A stretch of DNA of 64,000 nucleotides, taken from positions 51,200-115,199 of the forward strand of contig JBCCGK010000027.1 in assembly GCA_039029315.1 (NCBI GenBank), in the 5' to 3' direction. The notes under the pieces were generated by a model. It was not told where the DNA came from. It saw only the letters and a list, made by a program, of their open reading frames with translations, and did no database searches. Positions 52,979 through 62,071 of the stretch are shown here, in pieces. Made by a program: the position numbers and the translations under genes. Each line of letters starts with the position of its first letter. Within the stretch, counting starts at the first letter, position 1. The DNA is from JBCCCJ01 sp039029315 (GTDB taxonomy: Bacteria; Bacteroidota; Bacteroidia; J057).

Positions 52979-53794
52979 TTATTTTAGCTGCTCCAACAGG
53001 TCCTGGGATTCATGCTTTTTGTACCCATCTTGTTGCACCAGTGATTCCAGCAGGGGCTTTGCTTTCTCCGGCTGATCCATAGCCAGATAACTCATGGCAC
53101 CAAACCATTTGGCCCAGTGGCCGACATCGGAATTCCTGCTGAGTTCAAGGAAAATGGGTGCGGCTTGTGCATGTTTTCCATCCTGGAGCAAGGCGACTGC
53201 TATATAATAGCGTACAGAAGCATTGCCTGGAAGTTGTGTTTGCAGGCGTTCCAGGAAAGGAATCGCATGGTTGTGCTGATCGGCCAAGAAAGCACCTTCA
53301 ATGTGCTGAATGAGTGAATCACTGCTTGCTCCATCTCCCCTTTTCAATCCTGAATCGAAGGAGAGGGCCAAGGCATTGGGATCGTAGTTGGCTGCAAACA
53401 ACTCCTGCGAACTCATCTTGTCTGGCTGAAGCCATCTGGGAATGACCAATACGAGCAGCAGTATGGTCGCTGCAATGCTTAAGGGGAGCACGAATCTTCG
53501 CCATAGTGGGGTGAGGATAGGGGAAGGAGGGATGTCTTCAGATGGGATTTCGATTTCTGGTAGGGTTTCGGGCCGACCCAATGCCAACAATTCATCTCCC
53601 AATGCCCCAAGACTCTCTCGTTCCTGATCCCTTCCTGTCAGCCAAATACTGGCAGCCAACTTGCGTCGTTGCTGAAAAGCTTGCTCTAAGTCCGGCCTGG
53701 TCTTGAGGTCAGCTTCGAATTCTTGCTGTTCTTCTGGAGACATTTCCTGGTCCAGATAGCGCGCTATACGTTCGTGATCAATCTTGTCGGACAT
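52979..53794 (-). CDS. Putative anti-sigma factor with periplasmic TPR domain
   Basis: 271 residues. The cytoplasmic N-terminus has the anti-sigma-like ERIARYLDQEMSPEEQQEFEADLKTRPDLEQAF, without zinc ligands. A transmembrane helix at about 102-121 (RFVLPLSIAATILLLVLVIPRW) is followed by a periplasmic segment with three or more TPR units (about 165-268, e.g. NASVRYYIAVALLQDGKHAQAAPIFLEL). It is separated by 12 bp from the upstream sigma factor gene, so the pair is an operon. The TPR part could bind a periplasmic partner, such as the divergent TPR-CHAT protein, and release the sigma factor on signal. That link is inferred from position only. Confidence 0.75.
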   Translation of the reverse strand: MSDKIDHERIARYLDQEMSPEEQQEFEADLKTRPDLEQAFQQRRKLAASIWLTGRDQERESLGALGDELLALGRPETLPEIEIPSEDIPPSPILTPLWRRFVLPLSIAATILLLVLVIPRWLQPDKMSSQELFAANYDPNALALSFDSGLKRGDGASSDSLIQHIEGAFLADQHNHAIPFLERLQTQLPGNASVRYYIAVALLQDGKHAQAAPIFLELSRNSDVGHWAKWFGAMSYLAMDQPEKAKPLLESLVQQDGYKKHESQDLLEQLK

Positions 53795-53806
53795 AGGCTT
53801 TGATGG

Positions 53807-54403
53807 TCAGGAAATGGGTTCTTGTTGTTGATAGAGCTTGATCACTTTGTCTTTGCACTGCTTCTTTCGCACGCGTACGGTAGCAGCATTTTTAAGATCA
53901 AGTTTTTTGGCAATCTCTTTAGCTGAATAACCATAATACTCCATCAGCAGGAAGATTTCCAGACAATTGCTCCCGGCTTTTGGTAATAATTCTTGAATCA
54001 GCAGAAATTGTTCATGCGTCAGATAGCTGGATTCTGGAGAGCCTTCAGTACTCTTTAACTGATCTGGCAGATCTCGTTCCAGCTTATTGATGAATTCAGC
54101 CTTGCCTGTGTTTCTTGCACGAATGAGGTCGATAATCTTTAATTGGAAGATGCGAAAAAGCAGTGTGGATAAACTGGATTCTCCTCGAAAGTCGCCTTTC
54201 TCAATCATGTGACTAAAGCCAATGATCGCATCGGTATAGGCATCTTTGGCTTGATCTGGACTGATTCCCTGATTGTCATCCACGCCCTTCCAGACATAGC
54301 CGAAATATTGGCGATAGAGATCGGCCAACTGCCGCTCGCGACGATCCCCCCCTGCCCGTAAAGCCTGAATGACAGCTTGATCTTCCGCAGAAATGTTGTT
54401 CAT
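53807..54403 (-). CDS. ECF-type RNA polymerase sigma factor
   Basis: 198 residues from the ATG at 54403 (MNNISAEDQAVIQAL). Region 2 includes ADLYRQYFGYVWKG and AYTDAIIGFSHMIEKGDFRGESSLSTLLFRIFQLKIIDLIR. Region 4 has LLMEYYGYSAKEIAKKLDLKNAATVRVRKKQCKDKV. The frame remains open for 220 codons upstream, but that part reads like random sequence. The gene is co-transcribed with the TPR anti-sigma gene. An ECF-like promoter motif at 54779-54807 on the same strand, shared with two other genes at 59.9 and 60.5 kb, suggests autoregulation with a long leader (about 375 nt). Confidence 0.88.
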   Translation of the reverse strand: MNNISAEDQAVIQALRAGGDRRERQLADLYRQYFGYVWKGVDDNQGISPDQAKDAYTDAIIGFSHMIEKGDFRGESSLSTLLFRIFQLKIIDLIRARNTGKAEFINKLERDLPDQLKSTEGSPESSYLTHEQFLLIQELLPKAGSNCLEIFLLMEYYGYSAKEIAKKLDLKNAATVRVRKKQCKDKVIKLYQQQEPIS

Positions 54404-54895
54404 GGAATTGGTGATTGCCTGAAGGCAAGTTAGCATTCCGAAAAATGTTCTGCAAGCAGGCAATAGATACCTTAAACATTTGATAGGCATGAAAATGGGA
54501 GACAGGTAGAAGGGAGGATAGTTGTGCTTTCCTGTTGGTGATAAGGCGAGCATCAAGTGAACCATGCTTGTTGGCTTTTCTGAATGGAATCTGTTGAACC
54601 CGGAGCAGACAGCCTGCCTCTGCTGACAAGGCTGCTCAAATCGAAGGAAAAAAATAGATTCATGATAACTGGAGCTAGCTGCTGTGATTGTCTGGTTCTG
54701 TGTGAGTTTGTGGATCATATGTAGAGAAGCATCTTGGGAATGTAGGGGAGGTGAAACGAAACAGATGTCCCTAATAGAAGTCGGGGGAAGAGAGAAAACG
54801 TTAATGCTATATGAGTATTCCGCTGAGACATTGGTTTTCATGAAAAGTATTTGCACTTTTTGCCCCCCTTCGATGAATAAAGTCAGGGAAATGTT
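54404..54895. other. Divergent regulatory region between ECF sigma and TPR-CHAT genes
   Basis: This 492-bp region holds the ECF-like promoter motif (54779-54807) and no credible protein gene; the open minus frame across it is probably chance. It must also contain the promoter of the plus-strand CHAT gene, which I could not place. Confidence 0.5.
54779..54807 (-). promoter_or_regulatory. ECF-like promoter motif, copy C (upstream of sigma factor)
   Basis: On the minus strand: GCATTAACG (54799-54807), a 15-bp spacer, CGACT (54779-54783). The spacing and both boxes are the same as in copies at 59880-59908 and 60533-60561. The AAC and CGA cores 16 bp apart fit ECF sigma promoters. Confidence 0.6.
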
Positions 54896-57800
54896 ATGCG
54901 TGTTCAGTTTACTTGCATTTTTTTTCTCTTTTGTTTGATGCCGGCTTTCGCTGTATTCAGTCAGGATACAACTCAGGCTCATGTATTTGTTCAAAAAGGA
55001 AAAATGATGGAAGAGGCCAACTCTTATGACAGTGCAAGCTATTTCTTCCAACAAGCACAACTGGTTTTTCATGAACTTGCAAACAGGCAGAATGATTCAT
55101 TTTTGCGTATAAGAGAAATTCAGTTGGAGCGCCTGCGTCTATCTCTTCGTATTAAGCAAAAACAATATTTGGCGGCTGAAAAAGGATTCAGATCTCTGCT
55201 TGATAAGCTTGAGCATAATGGACTGCACTCCCATATTGAAGCAGGAATTTGTCAATACTATATCGGATTTTCTCTGTATTCGGTGAGAAAATATCCGGAA
55301 GCCAAAGAAGCATTCTTATTGGCAAAGCAACTCCTGGAAAAAGAGCTGCCTATCACCAACTTTCATCATGGGGATTGCTTCATTCAACTTGGGTTGATCG
55401 CAAAAAGGGAGCGTGATTTTCGAACAGCCATGCAATACTTCCACGCCTTATTGGGTATTCCGTTAGGGATTTCTGACGATACAGATCATTTACTTGTCAA
55501 GGCATACGGGAATATTGGCCTTACCTATTACAACTTGAATGATTTGGACAGCTCGATTCTCTCGCTAGAGAAAGTATTGGAGATTCTAGGCGATAAGGAA
55601 GGCCAAAGAAGTCTTGAAAATCAAGCCAAGACCCTTGCCAATATCGGGGTCTTGTATAAAAATCGTGGAAGATTCAGAGAGGCAATTCGATACTATCAGA
55701 GAGCTGAACAAATATTTGTACTGCTAGAAGATACTTCCCAAAGACATTCCATCGTGGACAATCTGGGAGAAGCCTATAAGTATATTGGGGAGTACGAAAA
55801 ATCTATTTCCTATCTGTTGGAAGCCATTGCCTTTGCCAGTACGAACAATGGTCCCAGTCATGTTGGTCTCATTCGCCTTTTTTCCAATTTGGCAGAAGCT
55901 TATTTGGCAAAAGGAGATGTGCTTCAAGCGCTTCAGTATTATCAGCAAGGACTGGCCATTTTTGACCAACATTATGACAGGAGTTCCTACAGAGGGGCTG
56001 TGATTTTTTATGGGTTGGGAGATTGTTATCTGGCCAAAAAAGAATTTGACAAGGCACAATACTGGTATACCCGCCTTCTTGAAAATGCCAGAAAGGAACG
56101 GGGAGAAAATAGCATGGAAGTTGCCTTTTCATGTGCTTATCTGGGCAAGTTTTATTTAAAGAGAAAAGACTATCAACAAAGCCTGGATTATTATAAAAAA
56201 GCACTGCAAATACAATCGATATATTTGGATAGCTCTGATTATGACATTGGTATAAGCTATCATTATATGGGCGCAAATTATACCTATTTGCAGCAATGCG
56301 AGAAGGCTGACTCCTGTTTTCGGATTGCTGAAAAAATATTCGATTCACCAAAACTGGACTTGCAACAGGACCGAATCCTCAATTCTTATAATCGGGCAAT
56401 AAGCATGCTCAAATGTGGTCAGGATGAGGGGGCAGTGTATCGGTATTTTCAGCCATCGATTCCCTTAATCACGGAACTTTCCTACTCCTATGAGGAAACA
56501 TCTTCGAAAATTTTTCTACAACATAATTTTCACAATGATTTCTTGCTGATTGCTCAATTGGCGCATCGATTGCATCGGGCAGAACCAGACTCAGGCTATG
56601 ATCACAAGACTTTTTTCTACGCTGAAAAAATGAAAGCCATCACTCTCCTGCAACAAATGACGGAAGCTGAAGCGAATGTCAATAGCAAAATCCCGAAGAA
56701 TCTCCAACTGCTAGAAGCGGATCTGCGAGAAAAAAGAACTTCGCTGGAGAGTCGTTTATACATCGTAAGGAATCAATCTGTCGAACAGGATTCGATTCGG
56801 ATTCTTGCGTTACAAAGACATTTGTTCCGCATCAATAGAAGCTACGACTCCCTGATTCAGATTTTCGAACAGCAATATCCATTCTATTATCAATTGAAGT
56901 ATGATATCCAGATCGCTTCAGTCCCAGAGATACAGCAACAGCTGAAAGAAGATCAAGCCTTGTTGGAGTACATGATAGGAGACACCATAATTCTTGGTAT
57001 GCTCATTCTCCCGGATACATTTTTGGTCAATGAAATTCCTAAAGACAGTCTTCTGGATAAGAATCTGGATGCTTATCGCATGGCTCTTCCCTCCTGTCCG
57101 CCGGGTTTTTCGAGGGAGTGTAGTCCTCATGAGTCGGCGCAAAGAAGAGGGCAACTAGGAAATTATCTATATCAACAACTCATTCTCCCCCTCAGAGAAT
57201 TTCTCCCTCGCAGACTGGTCATCGTCCCGGATGGGATATTGGGATTTATTCCATTCGAAACCTTGATAACAGAAGAAATACCTGATCCAGATCAAGCCAG
57301 CAAGTGGCAATACCTTCTTGAGGATTACGACATGAGTTATGCTGTGTCAGCAACTATCTGGTTGAACATGAAGCAACAGTCTCATTCACGTTTTTTCAGC
57401 CGTCCTCTTCTTGCATTCGCACCTGAATTTGGGGCTGATTCAACCAGATTCTCGCAAGACCGATCCTCCTTGCAGCAGCGGGGGCACCTATTTGGTCCAC
57501 TTCGCAATCAGGAAGAGGTCATAAAGATCCAGGAACTGATAGGCGGGGATATCTGGCTAACTACAGAGGCTACGGTTGAGGCATTTATGGCACATTCTGG
57601 TGATTATCGAATTGTGCATCTGGCAACGCATGGAAAAATGTCGGAGAATCCTCAATTCTCGTTTTTGGCATTTTATGGGCCAGATGATTCCATTGTTTCT
57701 CAGGGTATGATTCACAAGAACGTGCAAGCATTGTATGTAGCGGATCTCTACAATCTCACCCTCAAGGCAGACCTTGTGGTTCTCTCGGCATGCGAAACAG

Positions 57801-58177
57801 GTGTTGGAAAATTATACAAAGGAGAAGGGATAGCCTCTTTGGCACAGGGCTTTACATATGCAGGTGCCAAAAGCCTGGTCTCAACCCTATGGTCTGTCAA
57901 TGATGCGACGACGACGGCCTTGATGGAGAGATTCTATACCTACCTCGCGGACGGATGGCCCAAAGACAAAGCCTTGCGGCAAGCCAAGAAGGACCTGATC
58001 GCTGAAGGCTATCAGCATCCCTATTATTGGGCGGGCTATATACTGATGGGGGATAGTGAGCCGATCGACTTGTCCCTGCTCACCGGGAAGTGGATTATCG
58101 GAATCTTCAGTATTTGCCTCTTGTTGCTGATGTTCGTTGTGCGAATCAGGCAGACAAGGACTAAAGAATCCCTATAA
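54896..58177 (+). CDS. Secreted TPR-CHAT protease-like protein (unlinked copy 4)
   Basis: 1093 residues with a signal peptide (VQFTCIFFLFCLMPAFAVFSQ). At least eight TPR units span about 60-480 (e.g. NIGLTYYNLNDLDSSILSLEKVL, NIGVLYKNRGRFREAIRYYQRAE). The CHAT domain (about 690-1050) has His 912 (VHLATHGKM) and Cys 966 (LSACETGVGK). A transmembrane helix (about 1066-1083) and basic tail follow. The domain order equals the three tandem copies at 8.8-18.4 kb, but the CHAT signature (CETGVGKLYKGEGI) belongs to the more common subgroup and its TPRs are far more canonical. It is divergent from an ECF sigma/anti-sigma pair whose anti-sigma also has TPRs. Confidence 0.88.
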   Translation: MRVQFTCIFFLFCLMPAFAVFSQDTTQAHVFVQKGKMMEEANSYDSASYFFQQAQLVFHELANRQNDSFLRIREIQLERLRLSLRIKQKQYLAAEKGFRSLLDKLEHNGLHSHIEAGICQYYIGFSLYSVRKYPEAKEAFLLAKQLLEKELPITNFHHGDCFIQLGLIAKRERDFRTAMQYFHALLGIPLGISDDTDHLLVKAYGNIGLTYYNLNDLDSSILSLEKVLEILGDKEGQRSLENQAKTLANIGVLYKNRGRFREAIRYYQRAEQIFVLLEDTSQRHSIVDNLGEAYKYIGEYEKSISYLLEAIAFASTNNGPSHVGLIRLFSNLAEAYLAKGDVLQALQYYQQGLAIFDQHYDRSSYRGAVIFYGLGDCYLAKKEFDKAQYWYTRLLENARKERGENSMEVAFSCAYLGKFYLKRKDYQQSLDYYKKALQIQSIYLDSSDYDIGISYHYMGANYTYLQQCEKADSCFRIAEKIFDSPKLDLQQDRILNSYNRAISMLKCGQDEGAVYRYFQPSIPLITELSYSYEETSSKIFLQHNFHNDFLLIAQLAHRLHRAEPDSGYDHKTFFYAEKMKAITLLQQMTEAEANVNSKIPKNLQLLEADLREKRTSLESRLYIVRNQSVEQDSIRILALQRHLFRINRSYDSLIQIFEQQYPFYYQLKYDIQIASVPEIQQQLKEDQALLEYMIGDTIILGMLILPDTFLVNEIPKDSLLDKNLDAYRMALPSCPPGFSRECSPHESAQRRGQLGNYLYQQLILPLREFLPRRLVIVPDGILGFIPFETLITEEIPDPDQASKWQYLLEDYDMSYAVSATIWLNMKQQSHSRFFSRPLLAFAPEFGADSTRFSQDRSSLQQRGHLFGPLRNQEEVIKIQELIGGDIWLTTEATVEAFMAHSGDYRIVHLATHGKMSENPQFSFLAFYGPDDSIVSQGMIHKNVQALYVADLYNLTLKADLVVLSACETGVGKLYKGEGIASLAQGFTYAGAKSLVSTLWSVNDATTTALMERFYTYLADGWPKDKALRQAKKDLIAEGYQHPYYWAGYILMGDSEPIDLSLLTGKWIIGIFSICLLLLMFVVRIRQTRTKESL

Positions 58178-58196
58178 TTTCTTCTTCAAAAAAAAC

Positions 58197-58231
58197 AAAT
58201 AGCAGAGAGCCTGTTTGACTCTCTGCTATTT
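58197..58231. terminator. Bidirectional terminator between TPR-CHAT and CsgG-like genes
   Basis: A perfect 13-bp stem AAATAGCAGAGAG / CTCTCTGCTATTT with a 9-nt loop. An A-run lies on the left and T-rich sequence on the right, between convergent stops. Confidence 0.85.
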
Positions 58232-58282
58232 ATGTTATCCAGGCTCCATGCGCCTCCGGGATGATTCAGATGAGCCTTATCC

Positions 58283-59782
58283 TTATCGCAGATACTGGAT
58301 TACATCCCTGGAAATATGATGAGCAATCACTTCCGCACAATTGGAAGTCATATTCTCAGCAGAAGGAGTTGCTTTCTCATTTTTTGCGCACAGGGATTTG
58401 CTGGAAGATGAGAGCGCATAGCGGGCATAATGGTTGCCAGTATAAGTAGCCCAGGTACTTTTGAACTCTTCCTGATGACTAAAGACAGCTGTTTTGAGGA
58501 CTCTGCCACTGTTAATATCGATCAGAGTATAGGCACAGTCCACCTTGGCAGAGGCAAATTTGGTATAGCTGACCACATCTGCAATGGCTTGCCGGTCGTA
58601 ATAAGTGGGCATCTCTGAGCTACGGGCTTGTAGGGCTAATCCCAGCAAACCTACAGCTAGTTGTGAGCCAGGAGAAACATAATCGCCATCGCTATCCACC
58701 TGAATTTTTTTCGTTTCCCTGTAAGTTTTGTACATCGTTTGGGGTGGGTTGATGATGATTTGCGTGATTTTCCCTGTAAGGATTTGATGAATGCCGAGGA
58801 TCTGACCGAGCTTGGCTGCGGATCGTTCATCCACGATTCCACTCATTGCCAGATCGTGCTCTGCCATGAGGATTGCCAATTGATCACGAGTGATGATCTC
58901 TACAAATTCTGAGGTGGCTCCATCTCCTAAAATCGAAGAGATGATCAGGTCACTTTGCAGTTCGCCGATGGCACCAAAGAAGGGTTTGCCGCTTCGGTTG
59001 TCAAAGGGCAATACCGCTACGCGAAGCGTAGCTTTCTGCCTTGCGATTGGATACAATTCTGCCATATCGCGATAGCTGTCCACATATTCGCTTACTTGTT
59101 GGAATAGCAGTGTTGCCTGTTTGTTCGATTCCCTGTCAGACTCACGCATCAAAACAAGAGCTTGATCATAATACATGCTGGCAATCTGTCTCCTTGAATC
59201 AGCATAATTCGCAACAAAACTCATCGCCTTTTTTAGATAGGCAATTGCTTCATTATAAGAGGATGAACCGCGTCGTTGGAGATTGCGTCCTTCCTGATAA
59301 TAGGCATCAGCGGTAGCTCGCAGCCGGGATTGCCCACTTTGTTTGGCTGCTTGCAGCATGGAGCTATAATTTCTTCCGATGTAGCCTTGGGCAGCATCGC
59401 TCAACAATCGTTTGCTGGAGACATACTGAAGATTTTCACTCATGTTGTTGATCAGTTCAAACTGTTCGATGATCTTCAACTGAATGTTGTATTGTTCTTC
59501 TATAGACTGGGACTGATCTCTTTGGCCTTGTAATTGAGTAATGGTTTTTTCCACCTTGCTGAAAGAACCAGGAATGACAACATTGGCTGTTTCAAGTACC
59601 TTTTTGTGATAGGGCTTTTTCATGAAGGCTCGTTGCATACAAGAAGAGACATGCTCATACTTCTGCTGATAATAGTTATTTTGGGCATATTTGGCCCAGC
59701 GGGCAGCAGATTGTCCAAAAGACATATGAACGGTCAAACAGAGCGAAAACGAGATCAATAGGAAGAGTCTTTGCTGGAACAT
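58283..59782 (-). CDS. Secreted CsgG/TolB-like protein
   Basis: 499 residues from the ATG at 59782 (MFQQRLFLLISFSLCL, a signal peptide); the longer frame to 59953 adds unsupported sequence. Residues about 30-260 are helical with TPR-like pairs. Residues about 260-480 resemble the CsgG curli-secretion/FlgO-type domain: LRVAVLPFDNRSGKPFFGAIGELQSDLI, FVEIITRDQLAILMAEHDLAMSG, GQILGIHQILTGKITQII and AYTLIDINSGRVLKTAVF. CsgG itself is a lipoprotein pore; here there is no lipobox, so a periplasmic or outer-membrane-associated role is more likely. No curli subunit genes are near. An ECF-like promoter motif is 98-126 bp upstream of the start. Confidence 0.78.
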   Translation of the reverse strand: MFQQRLFLLISFSLCLTVHMSFGQSAARWAKYAQNNYYQQKYEHVSSCMQRAFMKKPYHKKVLETANVVIPGSFSKVEKTITQLQGQRDQSQSIEEQYNIQLKIIEQFELINNMSENLQYVSSKRLLSDAAQGYIGRNYSSMLQAAKQSGQSRLRATADAYYQEGRNLQRRGSSSYNEAIAYLKKAMSFVANYADSRRQIASMYYDQALVLMRESDRESNKQATLLFQQVSEYVDSYRDMAELYPIARQKATLRVAVLPFDNRSGKPFFGAIGELQSDLIISSILGDGATSEFVEIITRDQLAILMAEHDLAMSGIVDERSAAKLGQILGIHQILTGKITQIIINPPQTMYKTYRETKKIQVDSDGDYVSPGSQLAVGLLGLALQARSSEMPTYYDRQAIADVVSYTKFASAKVDCAYTLIDINSGRVLKTAVFSHQEEFKSTWATYTGNHYARYALSSSSKSLCAKNEKATPSAENMTSNCAEVIAHHISRDVIQYLR

Positions 59783-59879
59783 AGCTGTTTTTTTTAGTGA
59801 TTGAGGATGATATTCGGGAGAGAAATGCTTCAAGCATTTGCAGCTGTCAGGCATGTAGTTGTCCCGGTTCATTGAGACT

Positions 59880-59908
59880 AGTCGGACTGTATCCAAAAGC
59901 GTTAATGC
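59880..59908 (-). promoter_or_regulatory. ECF-like promoter motif, copy A (upstream of CsgG-like gene)
   Basis: GCATTAACG (59900-59908), 15-bp spacer, CGACT (59880-59884) on the minus strand. Similarity to copy B extends into the spacer (CTTT then GGAT) and beyond the -10 box. Confidence 0.65.
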
Positions 59909-60050
59909 GTAAGGGGAATTCTTTTTTAAAAAACTGTGTTCGGAAGGATTCATTCGTCCCTACAGTCAAGCAAAATGCCGATCACCAGCAGGCAATCGAC
60001 AAACAGATGAATCCTCATAAAAAAGGAAACACGCAAATGTCCAGCTATTC

Positions 60051-60488
60051 TTATTTGAATTGTTTGGGATTGTACGCATTCATCACTTGCTGCATTTTCT
60101 CCGCTTCATAATAGTATCCATAGCTTTGATAGTAGTTTCTCCAGGCACGGGCATTGTTGTAGGTGTCTGTATATCGGCGACGAAGTTCTGCTTTTCGGCG
60201 TTCATAGCTGGCGTCTTCTTGGATCTGATAGGCTTGTTGTATTCCAGAGAGGTATGCCCGTCCGCGTGCTTCGGCTTCAGGATTCCCATTCGGATTCTTG
60301 CGCTTGTATTCAACCACGGCCCGGTCCATGTCCTGAAACCAGCCATCGACTTGCTGAGCCAGTTGCCGACTGGCAGTGAGAGAAGGAGAAGAGTTGTACA
60401 GATAGTTGAGATAAGGGGTCTGAGCCTGAAGTGTAGCTATTCCTAGGGAGAAACTACAGATGGCAGTGAGTAGGATAAAACGTGTCAT
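60051..60488 (-). CDS. Small secreted protein, Tyr/Arg-rich, unknown function
   Basis: 145 residues with a signal peptide (MTRFILLTAICSFSLGIATLQAQ). The mature part is helical and rich in Tyr, Arg and Gln (YERRKAELRRRYTDTYNNARAWRNYYQSYGYYYEAEKMQQ). No domain is recognised. It shares an ECF-like promoter motif with the downstream CsgG-like gene, which starts 269 bp after its stop on the same strand, so the two appear co-regulated though not necessarily co-transcribed. A surface or periplasmic helper of the CsgG-like protein is possible, but there is no direct evidence. Confidence 0.68.
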   Translation of the reverse strand: MTRFILLTAICSFSLGIATLQAQTPYLNYLYNSSPSLTASRQLAQQVDGWFQDMDRAVVEYKRKNPNGNPEAEARGRAYLSGIQQAYQIQEDASYERRKAELRRRYTDTYNNARAWRNYYQSYGYYYEAEKMQQVMNAYNPKQFK

Positions 60489-60532
60489 GATTCCTGTATT
60501 TAGTAGGTGAAAAAATGTTATTCACCCGGATG

Positions 60533-60561
60533 AGTCGGCCAGGAATCCAAAGCGTTAATGC
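60533..60561 (-). promoter_or_regulatory. ECF-like promoter motif, copy B (upstream of small secreted protein)
   Basis: GCATTAACG (60553-60561), 15-bp spacer, CGACT (60533-60537) on the minus strand, 45 bp before the start codon at 60488, a typical promoter distance. Confidence 0.65.
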
Positions 60562-60640
60562 GGAAGATATTTTTTTTTTGCGAGCAGGGATGTGAGCTAG
60601 GCTCCTAAACTCCGTCTTCTCCACAGCCCCAGTCCCAGTA

Positions 60641-61507
60641 TCAGCAGCAATACGACCAGACCTCCTCTGCATAGCTCCTCACCTGTTGCTCCTCCTCCAA
60701 CAGATACGTGAAGCCGAGTTTGTCGGCTATCTCCTGCGCCAGTTCTCCAAATATCTCCATCATCTGAAAGAGAGATCGCCAATTGTTGGGGATCTGATGA
60801 TCTGAATAAGTCAGCAAAACACGTGCATATAAATCTGGAGCCAATTGCTGCCGCATGAACTTCCCAGCCTTGCCAAAAGACTCCCGAAAATCGGTATCCA
60901 TCCCCATCTTCCAGGCGAGCATATTCATGAACATTGGACGGACAACCTTGTCCATCATTTCTTTGGCGTAACTAAGTTCCTCCCTGGCTAATCCTTTGAC
61001 AACATAGGTGCTGACCCACCAGAATTCGTTGCAACAATCTGTGAAGGCAGTTTGCGTGGGCATCCTCACCCAATAGTCCCGATCATCGGCAGGTGGAGCC
61101 GAGGGAAATAGACCATCCTTGTCCAGCCAGACGGTCGTTAAACTATCCCACTGAAAGGAATGAGGGACTTTTTGAAGCGGAAACAAAGTCAAGTCAATCC
61201 GGTTATGATCCTGAAAGAGCATCAGGTATCCAAAGCTGTCCCTTGGCTCAACAGCTGTTTCCGCTTCGCCAAAGGTCATGGCATCTGGGAGTTGCCAAAT
61301 AATCCGTGGACCAAAGTAATCTGTCCACCGATGATCACTGAGAAAACTCTCGACATCTTTCACGATGTATACCACATCAAAATCCTGAAAAGCATCCGGT
61401 ACAACTTTTGGGTTGACCCGGGAACCGTTGAGTAAGACGGCCCGAATGCGATCATCCTGCATGGCTTTCGTCAGAATCAGTTGTTTCATTTCCTGAGCTG
61501 ATCTCAT
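60641..61507 (-). CDS. Aminoglycoside 6-adenylyltransferase-like nucleotidyltransferase (ANT(6)/AadE family)
   Basis: 288 residues from the ATG at 61507 (MRSAQEMKQLILTKA), which matches the usual family start; the earlier frame to 61564 overlaps the upstream gene. The nucleotidyltransferase motif is LLNGSRVNPKVVPDAFQDFDVVYIV, with the Gly-Ser and Asp-Phe-Asp metal site. RIDLTLFP follows, and a C-terminal helical domain has EFWWVSTYVVKGL and KEMMDKVVRPMFMNMLAWKMG. Characterised members adenylylate streptomycin at position 6. Chromosomal homologues are common in Bacteroidota and do not by themselves prove resistance. It lies 25 bp after the VOC gene, so it is probably last in a three-gene operon. 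Confidence 0.87.
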   Translation of the reverse strand: MRSAQEMKQLILTKAMQDDRIRAVLLNGSRVNPKVVPDAFQDFDVVYIVKDVESFLSDHRWTDYFGPRIIWQLPDAMTFGEAETAVEPRDSFGYLMLFQDHNRIDLTLFPLQKVPHSFQWDSLTTVWLDKDGLFPSAPPADDRDYWVRMPTQTAFTDCCNEFWWVSTYVVKGLAREELSYAKEMMDKVVRPMFMNMLAWKMGMDTDFRESFGKAGKFMRQQLAPDLYARVLLTYSDHQIPNNWRSLFQMMEIFGELAQEIADKLGFTYLLEEEQQVRSYAEEVWSYCC

Positions 61508-61532
61508 AGGATAGAAGGAATTGAGGAGGTAA

Positions 61533-62006
61533 TTATTGTTCGAATAATTGGATGCGGTTGCCATCGGGATCTTTGATGATCAACATCCGATTGCCAGAAA
61601 TGGGATCATGTACGACTTGCTCCTGTATATCTGCGACAAATCCGTTCAGATGCTCAAGCCATTGCTCGAATTCAGCGACCTGAAACCCGATTTTGAACAA
61701 GCCATGAAGCCGTGTTTTGGGCCCAAAATTCGGGATCACCTCTTTCGGTGCATGTGCAGATTGCCATTCGATCAATTCCAGGAGGGTGTCTGCTCGTTTC
61801 AGATTGACTATTCGAAATCCCACCTCCTGATTTGTGTGCTGGTTGACCATTTCGTATCCCAATACGTCCGTATACCAGGCCAGGGAAGTATCCATATCAG
61901 CGACGATGATGGCCGAAAAATATGCGTTGAGAGATAATTGTTCTTGCTCCTGGGACAACAGATCAGCAGGAAAGGCAAGAATCAGGAGAAAATAGAATCT
62001 CTTCAT
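61533..62006 (-). CDS. Secreted VOC-superfamily (glyoxalase/bleomycin-resistance-like) protein
   Basis: 157 residues from the ATG at 62006 (MKRFYFLLILAFPADLLSQ, a signal peptide); a TTG upstream is less likely. The two beta-alpha-beta-beta-beta units are visible: FSAIIVADMDTSLAWYTDVLGYEMV in the first, and GFQVAEFEQWLEHLNGF followed by IIKDPDGNRIQLFEQ in the second. The final Glu/Gln strand is where metal ligands sit in the fold. VOC proteins include glyoxalases, dioxygenases and drug-binding proteins; a secreted one is unusual and its substrate is unknown. It lies between a serine hydrolase gene (65 bp) and the ANT(6)-like gene (25 bp). Confidence 0.82.
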   Translation of the reverse strand: MKRFYFLLILAFPADLLSQEQEQLSLNAYFSAIIVADMDTSLAWYTDVLGYEMVNQHTNQEVGFRIVNLKRADTLLELIEWQSAHAPKEVIPNFGPKTRLHGLFKIGFQVAEFEQWLEHLNGFVADIQEQVVHDPISGNRMLIIKDPDGNRIQLFEQ

Positions 62007-62071
62007 ATGGCGGGATGTATTGGACAATGGCGTGCACCGATTCCGTTAGCTCTCAGGCACTTCCGCAATCC

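Noticed and set aside
54404..55072. 220-codon upstream extension of the ECF sigma factor frame
   Set aside because: Low-quality sequence without family similarity, overlapping the start of the divergent CHAT gene; the ATG at 54403 gives a normal-length sigma factor.
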